DNA of 51,559 bases, from positions 1 through 51,559 of the forward strand of contig NZ_RHNP01000019.1 in the NCBI RefSeq assembly GCF_003950295.1. The letters run 5' to 3'. The stretch comes from Loigolactobacillus iwatensis. GTDB taxonomy: Bacteria > Bacillota > Bacilli > Lactobacillales > Lactobacillaceae. The notes below the pieces were generated by a model. The model saw only the letters and a list, made by a program, of their open reading frames with translations. It did not search any database and was not told the origin of the DNA. The translations under genes were made by a program, and so were the position numbers. How positions within the stretch are numbered: the first letter of the stretch is position 1; every line of letters begins with the position of its first letter. Positions 16,383 through 24,304 of the stretch are shown here, piece after piece.

Positions 16383-19300
16383 CTAGCGTGCTGCCTGACC
16401 CGCAAACGCCATTTGGTAGCGGACATGACTTTTACCGCCACCATCCGAAATGACCTGCAGTTGGAATGGCACTTGCTCTTGTAGTTCTTTAACGTGGCTA
16501 ATAATACCAATCATTCGATTTTTACCTTCAATTGTTTCCAAAGCCGTCATGGCCATTTCTAACGCTTCTTCATCTAAGGAACCAAAGCCTTCATCGATAA
16601 ACAAAGCATCAATTTCAACACTACCCGTTTCATTTTGAATCACTTCACCTAAGGCCAAGGCAAGAGCCAAAGCCGCAATAAAGCTTTCCCCGCCAGAAAG
16701 TGTATGCACGCTTCTTAAAGCACCAACATTATCATCGTAAACGTCAATTTCCAAACCAGAATGATTACGGTGAGTCCCTGTAGTTTCGTGTAATTGTAGC
16801 TGATAACGCCCGTTGGTTAACGGCGATAAACGCTGATTAGCTACAAGTAAAACTTCAGTTAAATAAGTTTGTAAAACATAACGTTCTAAACTTACCTTGT
16901 TTTCACCATCACCGTTAGCAACGTTGGAGAGTTGATTCAACTGGGCCAATAACTGTAAACGCGATTTTTTAGCCGCTAAACACTGGTTAATCTTTTTCAG
17001 TAACTTTTCGTTAGTTTGCTGATTAGCTTCTGATTGATAAAAATGAGCACTGCTTGCCGTAACCTGTTCTTCTAGCTTAGCCAATTGTTGTTGTAACTTC
17101 TCTAAATCTGGACGTGGTCGGCCATCAATTAACCCATTTAGATGATCTAATTGAGTTTGCTTTTGTAGCCGTTGGTCATGAAAAGTCTGTAAGGTCTGGC
17201 GCTTTTCATCCAAAGTCGCTAATTTTGCTAACAGTTCCTTAAACTGCTGCTCGGGCCGATCAGTCCACCGCGATCTTAAGGCTTCTGTCACCTGTTGCTG
17301 CAGTTTTGCAACCTTGTCCTTTAACTGCTGCAATTGTTGCTTGTTTGCCGTCATCGTTGCTTTTAACGCAGCTAATTGCTGATTTGCAGTATCCTTAGCC
17401 GTTGTTGCGCGATTAAAGTCAGCCGCAAAAGCCGTAATTTGCTGTTCTAACGATTCTAAATGTTTCTGTAACTCTGATTCATCTGAAAATTGCACCGGAA
17501 CTTGTTCTTGCAAGGATTGTTGTTTTGTTGTTTCTTTAACTAATTGCTGGGCACTGATCTGCTGCTGTTGCTGCAATGCCATTAGGTCAGCTTGCAGTCC
17601 CTGTATTTTTTGATTGAATTGTTCTACCAAAATTTGTTGTTTAGAAAGACGTTGCAGCTCTTGTTCCAACTCTTTTTTTTGCATTTTTAAGGCAGAAATC
17701 TTTTTGGTTAGTAAAGAATCAAAATCGGTTAAATTTGTATCTAAATTCACACCGGATAGCGTATCCTGGCTGGCACTTAGTAATGATTGCCGTTTTTTTT
17801 CTAATTTTCGCTTGGCCTGTTTTAGCGTAACTGTTCGCTCACTAAATTCAGTTTGCCGTTGAGCCAATTTTTTACGCTCTTGAGTCAATTTAGTCTCTGC
17901 CTGCTGAACCTCCGCCTCACTAATCAGTGTACTCGTGAGCGCTGGGGCCGGTTTGGGATGATCAACTGCACCACAAACCGGACACGGCGTTCCAGGCAGC
18001 AATGATTGGCTCAATCGAGCAATTTGCGCTTGAGCCCACTGGCTATTTAACTGCTGATATGCCTGCTTTGCCTCAGAGACCTGTTTTTCTGAATGGCTTG
18101 TCTGATTACCAGTCGTAACCAAATCTTGCTCGTTTTTAACCAATTTCTGCTTTTCGATCCTTAAATCCTCTAACTCATCACGCCAATTTAAAAGTATCGT
18201 TTGTTGGCCGGCGATTGTATCTAACTTGGCAGTAACCACAGGCTGATTTGCTAGCTGCTTGTTTAAATTTTGCTGTTGTTCCTCATTATCACTTAATTGT
18301 TGCTGCTTTTCATCTACCGCTGTTTGTAATTTGATCTGTTTTTCCTTAAGCTGCGCTACTTGCTTCGTTCCAAGGGTCACTTTTTGATAGAGTGGCCGTA
18401 ATTGTTGCATTTTATCCAATTCATGCTGTCTTTCTTGTTGCTCCGCTTGCTTAGTCGTTAAGGTCCCAAACGTCGCATTAGTCGTTTTAGCAACTAATTG
18501 TTGTTCTTCAAACGCGGTCAACTTTAACTGAACCTGTTTTTGCAACTTGGCTAGCTCTGCCTGACTTTGCTCAAGTTGTTGGACCTTAGGTCGTTGCGTC
18601 TTGGCCCATTCAAGACTAGCTATTTCACTGGTCAACTGTTTCATTGCTGGCTTCTTTTCAGTTAAGGCCGCTAAGTCCTTTTTTAAAGTAACCGTCTGTT
18701 GTTGCCAATCACTCAGTTGGCTCGCTAACGCTGTTTGATTTTGGATCAATTGAACAGCTTGTTTTGCTTGCTCTAATTGCCGTTTTTGCTGCTCAATTTG
18801 TACTTTTAACTGGGCCTGTTGTTGCTTAGCAATTTGTAAAACATCGTCAATTGGCAGGCCGGCTTGTGGCTGCTCAAAATCAGGTTGCCAAATTAGCTGT
18901 TGCTGTAACGTCTCAATTTGCTCTTGGGTTTGAAGCAGATCCTTTTGTTCACTGTGCAGTTTAGTCTTCATCATCTGTGCCCAATCAGCATAGAATTGGG
19001 TGTTAAATAAACGGCGCAAAACTTTTTCCTTATCATCACTGGTAGCGGTTAAGAATTGGCGAAATTCACCTTGAGGTAACAAAACAATCTGTGAAAACTG
19101 ATTGGCGTCTAATTGCAATAAGTCCTGAACGTACTCCTGCACCTTTTTTGCCTTGGTTAATTCTGTTAACTCTTCATCTTTTTTAAAAACGCTTAGGCTA
19201 ACTTTGGCCGGCTGTTGTCGAAAACCCCCGCCACGCTTTTTGGGAACAGTTTGTTCTGGCTGCCGGCAAATTCGGTAACGTCGCTGCCCGTGGGTAAACC

Positions 19301-19541
19301 AAAAAGTAACCTTGGTCTGGGCATCAGTTGCGGCAAAATTAGACCGCATTGCTGCACCATCACGATCGGCCCCTGAAGTTTGATTAAAAAGTGCGTAACA
19401 CATTGCATCAAAAATGGTTGTTTTACCACTGCCAGTTTTGCCACTAATCAAAAAAACCGGCGTTTCGGTAAATTTTGTAAAATCAATTGTTTCATGTTCG
19501 TAAGGCCCAAAGTTTTCTAATAATAATGATAGTGGTTGCAT
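16383..19541 (-). CDS. sbcC: Exonuclease subunit SbcC
   Basis: A 1052-aa SMC-like ATPase of the SbcCD nuclease, which opens DNA hairpins and trims DNA ends during repair. Walker A GKTGSGKT is at residues 34-41. Long Gln-rich coiled coils flank a zinc hook, CPVC, near residue 519. The ABC signature LSGGES (~948) and Walker B LFIDEGFGSLDEE (~975) sit at the C-terminus. The start MQPLSLLLENFGPY is fixed by a TAATG overlap with the sbcD stop and by family N-termini; upstream in-frame codons lie inside sbcD. The coiled coils are unusually rich in glutamine, which is also seen in other lactobacillar SbcC. Confidence 0.95.
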   Translation of the reverse strand: MQPLSLLLENFGPYEHETIDFTKFTETPVFLISGKTGSGKTTIFDAMCYALFNQTSGADRDGAAMRSNFAATDAQTKVTFWFTHGQRRYRICRQPEQTVPKKRGGGFRQQPAKVSLSVFKKDEELTELTKAKKVQEYVQDLLQLDANQFSQIVLLPQGEFRQFLTATSDDKEKVLRRLFNTQFYADWAQMMKTKLHSEQKDLLQTQEQIETLQQQLIWQPDFEQPQAGLPIDDVLQIAKQQQAQLKVQIEQQKRQLEQAKQAVQLIQNQTALASQLSDWQQQTVTLKKDLAALTEKKPAMKQLTSEIASLEWAKTQRPKVQQLEQSQAELAKLQKQVQLKLTAFEEQQLVAKTTNATFGTLTTKQAEQQERQHELDKMQQLRPLYQKVTLGTKQVAQLKEKQIKLQTAVDEKQQQLSDNEEQQQNLNKQLANQPVVTAKLDTIAGQQTILLNWRDELEDLRIEKQKLVKNEQDLVTTGNQTSHSEKQVSEAKQAYQQLNSQWAQAQIARLSQSLLPGTPCPVCGAVDHPKPAPALTSTLISEAEVQQAETKLTQERKKLAQRQTEFSERTVTLKQAKRKLEKKRQSLLSASQDTLSGVNLDTNLTDFDSLLTKKISALKMQKKELEQELQRLSKQQILVEQFNQKIQGLQADLMALQQQQQISAQQLVKETTKQQSLQEQVPVQFSDESELQKHLESLEQQITAFAADFNRATTAKDTANQQLAALKATMTANKQQLQQLKDKVAKLQQQVTEALRSRWTDRPEQQFKELLAKLATLDEKRQTLQTFHDQRLQKQTQLDHLNGLIDGRPRPDLEKLQQQLAKLEEQVTASSAHFYQSEANQQTNEKLLKKINQCLAAKKSRLQLLAQLNQLSNVANGDGENKVSLERYVLQTYLTEVLLVANQRLSPLTNGRYQLQLHETTGTHRNHSGLEIDVYDDNVGALRSVHTLSGGESFIAALALALALGEVIQNETGSVEIDALFIDEGFGSLDEEALEMAMTALETIEGKNRMIGIISHVKELQEQVPFQLQVISDGGGKSHVRYQMAFAGQAAR

Positions 19542-20665
19542 TAGTTGTCTTCCCTCTGTTCTTGACTTGCCTTCAACATTTTTGTTGCCCACTGCTGCTG
19601 CTGCTCGGTCAATTGGTCACCAGTTACATCATTAAAATAATTGGCTAATAAAGTTAAGGGATCTAACTTACGAATTTGGCGTTTCATCTGTGGCCTTACC
19701 ACTGGCCCAGCAGCCCGGGTTAAACTAACAATTCGCGGATAAATTTTTCTTAACTCCTGCATTACGTTAGGAATAACCTTTTGATCAGTCAATTGAATTG
19801 CAAGAAAATCATCACGTTGTTGCGCCTTATAAAAAGTAGAATCACTCAGCTCCGCAAAACTTGCCTTTAGGACTCGAACATCATGCAACGGTTTTAAGGC
19901 GTGGAAAACAACCTGATCAAACTCAGTATCCACGATCCAGACCCCTTTTTCTTGTTCGGCCTCGGAAATTGAAAACTTAACTGGTGAGCCACTGTACCGA
20001 ATTTTTTCTGAATGTAATGCATTCTTACTATGCAAATGGCCCAAGGCGACATAATCAAAATCCGTTAATAAAGTTAATGGTACTGCATCTAGTCCACCGA
20101 CAGTGAGTTTAGTTTCTGAATCAGTTGTCGAACTGCCAGCAGCAAAGAAATGGGCAACTAAAACGTGCTTCTTATTAGGTATAAATTCAGACTTCATTTT
20201 CTTAACCACAAACTTCATTGCGGTTGAAATTTGATGAATATCATCTTCTTCAAAATATTGCCGAGCAGCAAATGGTTCAAAATAAGGTAATAAAAAAAAC
20301 TGCGTGTTACCAATTTCGATGGGTCTAAACGCTGCCGCTAATGTCGTCCGCAAATAAAATTGTGTTGCTGAATACCACGGACTTCCCGTTGCTAACCGAG
20401 TAGCACTGTCATGATTACCGCTGATTGCTAAAACTGGTAATTTCTCGGTTAAATTCAATCGCTGTAACATCGCATTTAACGTTTTAACTGCCAATTCACT
20501 TGGTTGCGCACGATCGTAAAGATCACCAGCAATCACAATTGCATCAACGTGTTCTTCTTTTGCCAATTGCACAATTTGCTCGTATGCAAATTGTTGCTCC
20601 GCCAATAAATCATAACCGGCTAATTTTTTTCCAATATGCCAGTCAGCCGTGTGTAAAAAACGCAT
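19541..20665 (-). CDS. sbcD: Exonuclease subunit SbcD (Mre11-like)
   Basis: A 374-aa metallophosphoesterase, the nuclease subunit that pairs with SbcC. The five phosphoesterase motifs are readable: DWHIGK (8-13), GDLYDRAQ, GNHDSATR, the VAHFFAAG region and GHLHSKN. The C-terminal part carries the SbcC-binding region. The ribosome site is a run of G (GGGGGGAG) before the ATG. The last base of its stop is the first base of the sbcC start, so the subunits are made in step. Confidence 0.95.
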   Translation of the reverse strand: MRFLHTADWHIGKKLAGYDLLAEQQFAYEQIVQLAKEEHVDAIVIAGDLYDRAQPSELAVKTLNAMLQRLNLTEKLPVLAISGNHDSATRLATGSPWYSATQFYLRTTLAAAFRPIEIGNTQFFLLPYFEPFAARQYFEEDDIHQISTAMKFVVKKMKSEFIPNKKHVLVAHFFAAGSSTTDSETKLTVGGLDAVPLTLLTDFDYVALGHLHSKNALHSEKIRYSGSPVKFSISEAEQEKGVWIVDTEFDQVVFHALKPLHDVRVLKASFAELSDSTFYKAQQRDDFLAIQLTDQKVIPNVMQELRKIYPRIVSLTRAAGPVVRPQMKRQIRKLDPLTLLANYFNDVTGDQLTEQQQQWATKMLKASQEQREDN

Positions 20666-20760
20666 TTAACTCCCCCCAAAAAACTCAAATATCTGTTGCA
20701 ACTATACAATTGACGCTTTATTAAAAAAGTGTTTAAAAGTGCCATTTTGCCAAAAATTCA

Positions 20761-21747
20761 CTAAAATTTATTTTGAATATCGCCAATATTTTTCAACATT
20801 ACCGAAATGGTTCCGTCTGGATTATTCACAAATTCAATTTGGTCTTTATCTTGGTAGATTGCCATTGGAATAATTAATTCAATGCCATTATCCAGTTTCA
20901 AACGCTGCTTGCTTAATTTACGGTCAAAATTACGCGTCAAGTCCTCTTTTTTTGCAGGAACGGCCTTCTGGGCAACCTTTTCCGTAAAAGCCTTTTTGGC
21001 CGGCTCATTGTCCTTAAATACCTGATCAGCAACGTAGTCCACATCTAACGTACTAGTATCACTTAGACTATCAAAAATTGCTTGTTTAGTTTGGGAACTT
21101 GTTTCAAAGTCATCCTGTGTAAATTCGGCGGCAACAGTCTTAGCCGTCTCACCAACCGTTTTAACACTTTCAGTTAATGTTGGCTTGGTCGTTAGGCCTA
21201 AATAAATTTTTGAAAAATAGGCCTGCTTTTCACCATCAACGGCAAACACCTTAGAAGCGACATAATAGCGGCGCTGCGCCTTTGTCATCAAGAATCCGTC
21301 ATCAATTTTATGACTGCTACTAGGTAATACGGACTGGTTTAAAATAATTTGATTGGCCACTTCCTGTTCATCATAATTTAAAAAATGTACGAAATTTTGG
21401 CCGTGGTTTAGCTTAAACAGGCCACAATAATCTTGTTCCGCCTCGGTCACGTCCACAACTAAAAAATCAGCACGGGGTATTTCTGCCTGGGGTGCAATAA
21501 AATCATATAATTCTTGCGTCAATTGCTGACTTTTAGCCAAAAAATTATCATCACTTAATAATAAGGCAGCCACTGGACTATCATCGGGAAATAGGCCAGT
21601 TTGAACATCGCGCTTCAGAAACCGCTTTGTGACTTGTTCAATATACTTGGCCACTCCTGGATCATTTAAATCTAATTCACGTTGGGAATAATAAATGGTG
21701 CCCGTCTCTTGGTCGGTAATGTGTAATACAGCATGATTAATTTGCAT
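20761..21747 (-). CDS. Nucleoid-associated protein, NdpA/YejK family
   Basis: A 328-aa soluble, acidic protein that resembles the NdpA family: the N-terminal INHAVLHITDQETG opening, a central conserved part, and the QRRYYVASKVFAVDG segment mid-protein. In Gram-negatives the family is found on the nucleoid, and in Gram-positives it is a conserved cytosolic protein of unclear role. I see no catalytic motif. It lies between pbp and sbcDC on the same strand but about 100 bases from either, with a terminator between it and the PBP gene. Confidence 0.75.
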   Translation of the reverse strand: MQINHAVLHITDQETGTIYYSQRELDLNDPGVAKYIEQVTKRFLKRDVQTGLFPDDSPVAALLLSDDNFLAKSQQLTQELYDFIAPQAEIPRADFLVVDVTEAEQDYCGLFKLNHGQNFVHFLNYDEQEVANQIILNQSVLPSSSHKIDDGFLMTKAQRRYYVASKVFAVDGEKQAYFSKIYLGLTTKPTLTESVKTVGETAKTVAAEFTQDDFETSSQTKQAIFDSLSDTSTLDVDYVADQVFKDNEPAKKAFTEKVAQKAVPAKKEDLTRNFDRKLSKQRLKLDNGIELIIPMAIYQDKDQIEFVNNPDGTISVMLKNIGDIQNKF

Positions 21748-21777
21748 TCTTAAATTCTCCCTTATTTCAACTAAAAT

Positions 21778-21813
21778 AAAAACCGAACTACCTTTAAAAG
21801 ATAATTCGGTTTT
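21778..21813 (-). terminator. Terminator of the PBP gene
   Basis: The stem AAAACCGAA...TTCGGTTTT (21779-21787 with 21805-21813) has an interrupted inner part and is followed on the minus strand by TTTTTATTTT. It ends transcription of the class B PBP before the NdpA-like gene. Confidence 0.8.
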
Positions 21814-21818
21814 AAAGC

Positions 21819-23981
21819 CTACTGTGTTGTCGTTGTCGTTGCTGTCGTAGAAGACGTGCTCGTGGTTGTACTTGAACTACCAGAACTTGTTTTTTGACCA
21901 TTTAATTTGAAATAGTCGGTAAACATCTTTTGCGCAACATCGATATTATAGTTCGATTCATCCGCACTATTAGCCATATCCGGGAAAACAACCGCAATTG
22001 CAATCTGTGGATTATTCGATGGTGCGTAACCAACAAAACTTAAGGTCAAAGTTTCTGGTGGATTGGCATCATTCGGTTTAGATGAATCATAGTAGAATGT
22101 TTGGGCCGTCCCCGTTTTTGCGGAAATAGATGGCGTTACACCCTTCAATTGGTGTGCCGTACCCCAAGCCATTGAACCATGCGTTACATTATACATACCT
22201 TCTTTAACCACATTGAAATAAGATTGAGGCGCGTTAATTCGATTAAGAACCTTTGGTGTCGTGATTGACTCAGTTTGACCTAATGAACCATTCTTATTCG
22301 TTCCACGAATTGACTGGACTAAATAAGGTTGCATCCGCGAACCGTTATTAGCAATTGTCGAAATATATTGTGCCAACTGGATTGGCGTGTACGCATCATA
22401 GTTACCATAAGCTAAATCTAGGGATTTAACGACGTCGGTTGTTGGCCCTTCATAGCCACTGGTTTCACCCGGTAAATCAACCCCAGTTTTAATGCCAAGA
22501 CCAAACTGATTAAAATAACCACGTTCAGTTTTAAAGATTGATTTAGGCATATGGAAGTATGAATTAGCCTCATACTTTGCGTTACCTTCCTTCATCGCAA
22601 GCCGCATCATGTAGATATTTGAGGAAACCTCCAGGGCTTGTGGAGCCGTTAGCGAGCTATAAGTGCCAGCAGGATAAACAGCTTTCTTAACCAAACCACC
22701 AGAGAAATAAATTGGTGAATCAGGCAAGGTATTATTACTTGGTGAAATTGCCCCATTCATTAGGCCGCCCATGACGGTAGCACCCTTAACCGCAGATCCC
22801 ATAACAAAGTTACGATTAATCGTACCCAGTGCATCATCAGTGGTTTTACCTGTTTTAGGGTTGTTATGAATTCCAGACATGGCCAAAATAGCACCCGTCT
22901 TTGGATTCATTGCAACGGCGTAAGCACCATCTGAATATTGAGTTGCTCCGGCCGACTTAGCCGTATTAAAGACACTCTTTAATGTAGCGTCAACTTCCTT
23001 TTGGTAGGCAGAATTAACTGTTAATTCTAAGTTGCCACCCTTTTCACCGGAGAAAATCTTTTTCGTATTTAAAATCTTATTATTCGCATTAACTTCAACT
23101 TGAGTTTGCGACTTAGTTCCTTTCAAAACTGGTTCATACTCTTGTTCTAGGTAACTAGTTCCAACTCGATCATTCCGTGAGTAACCCTGGGCCAAGTATT
23201 CATTAACCTTATCGCTTGGTAGACCTTGTTTTTCAGTAGAGACACTACCTAAAATACTGCGCATTGAATCACCATCTGGATAAGAACGTTCCCAATCATT
23301 GCTAATATTAACTCCTGGTAATTCAGTAAGGTGTTCACTGACTTGAGCGACTTCTTTTTCAGTTAAATTACTATTTTTAACGTAAACCGTTGATAACTGA
23401 TAGGCACCACTCATTGTTTTATAGATCTGAGCGGCCTGAAGTTGCTTATTAGTAAACGCCAGATCCTGCTTACTAACAGCGGCAACTTCCTTTTTATAGA
23501 GTGTTTTTTCGTTTGGCGTTTCACCATTAGTGCCCTGGGTTTCAGATTTAGGCAAACTAGCGGCAACCCGCTTTAAGTTCTTAGAGTTCGCCAAATAATA
23601 GTCAGCCTTATCCCGCCGCGTTAAATTACTCGTACTGACGGAAATGAACTGACTCAAACGATTTGCAGTTTTATAAATATCTGAAGTTAAAACATCCATG
23701 CCTTTAGTGTAGCTAATAGCATTTTGAGCCTGATTACCAACTAATACTCGTCCCTGAGAATCATAAATCATTCCTCGGGGCACGCTTCCAGTAACGACTG
23801 TTTTATCAGTGCGATCAACCTCTGACTCAAACTTTGAACCATAAAGGATTTGTAGGTAGCCTAATTGCGCAATCAATGCTGCAAAAAGAATAAAAACAAT
23901 AAATAACAAGAAATTCAAACGGAACGGAATACTTGATTGATTTCGTCCCGGCCTTTTTGATCTGCTTCGCAAAAATTTCAC
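21819..23981 (-). CDS. pbp2B: Class B penicillin-binding protein (PBP2b-like transpeptidase)
   Basis: A 720-aa monofunctional transpeptidase that cross-links peptidoglycan stem peptides outside the membrane; PBP2b-type proteins work in cell elongation. A basic N-terminus and one membrane anchor (~24-46) lead to the dimerisation domain (VPRGMIYDSQGRVL) and the catalytic domain. Catalytic motifs are SAVK at 396-399, SSN at 453-455 and KTG at 622-624. The last ~26 residues are almost only Ser and Thr, an unusual low-complexity tail after the fold ends at NGQKT. It is monocistronic, and a 10-bp inverted repeat lies in its leader. The pbp2B symbol is by resemblance; other class B PBPs are possible. 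Confidence 0.88.
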   Translation of the reverse strand: MKFLRSRSKRPGRNQSSIPFRLNFLLFIVFILFAALIAQLGYLQILYGSKFESEVDRTDKTVVTGSVPRGMIYDSQGRVLVGNQAQNAISYTKGMDVLTSDIYKTANRLSQFISVSTSNLTRRDKADYYLANSKNLKRVAASLPKSETQGTNGETPNEKTLYKKEVAAVSKQDLAFTNKQLQAAQIYKTMSGAYQLSTVYVKNSNLTEKEVAQVSEHLTELPGVNISNDWERSYPDGDSMRSILGSVSTEKQGLPSDKVNEYLAQGYSRNDRVGTSYLEQEYEPVLKGTKSQTQVEVNANNKILNTKKIFSGEKGGNLELTVNSAYQKEVDATLKSVFNTAKSAGATQYSDGAYAVAMNPKTGAILAMSGIHNNPKTGKTTDDALGTINRNFVMGSAVKGATVMGGLMNGAISPSNNTLPDSPIYFSGGLVKKAVYPAGTYSSLTAPQALEVSSNIYMMRLAMKEGNAKYEANSYFHMPKSIFKTERGYFNQFGLGIKTGVDLPGETSGYEGPTTDVVKSLDLAYGNYDAYTPIQLAQYISTIANNGSRMQPYLVQSIRGTNKNGSLGQTESITTPKVLNRINAPQSYFNVVKEGMYNVTHGSMAWGTAHQLKGVTPSISAKTGTAQTFYYDSSKPNDANPPETLTLSFVGYAPSNNPQIAIAVVFPDMANSADESNYNIDVAQKMFTDYFKLNGQKTSSGSSSTTTSTSSTTATTTTTQ

Positions 23982-24304
23982 TTGACCTTGCTCCTTAAAA
24001 TCGATCCTGTAAAAGAAATTGTTTCAAAAACAAATACGCTTTTTGAAACACTTCTCATTTAATTAATCTTCAAATTAAATTTGCCACGCGTTTTTAACGT
24101 AACATCTTTTATCTCGCAACACTTCTATCATGTTAGCATAACCTTTTGGCTTTTGAAAGAACGCAAATTTAAGATTCAGTAAAAATTAAGCAACTCATTT
24201 TTAAATCTTAGGAGTCTTTAAAAAGCGTTAAAAAAGCTTGCGGGTTAATCTAGCTTCGCTTATGCTCATTATAGTATTCTTTTTTAAATTGAGGTGAACT
24301 TCTG
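23982..24304. other. Divergent control region pbp2B / yfhO
   Basis: About 320 AT-rich bases between divergent genes. An inverted repeat, GTTTCAAAAA/TTTTTGAAAC (24021-24049, 9-base loop), lies in the PBP leader about 40 bases from its start codon. An extended -10, TGCTAACAT, on the minus strand near 24130 is a candidate PBP promoter. TATAGT near 24270 is a candidate -10 for yfhO. No gene is visible. Confidence 0.5.

Noticed and set aside
17000-18900. CAA/TTG-rich repetitive stretch in sbcC read as a DNA repeat
   Set aside because: The repetitiveness comes from Gln-rich coiled coils of SbcC (CAA and CAG codons), not from a tandem DNA repeat with a fixed unit.
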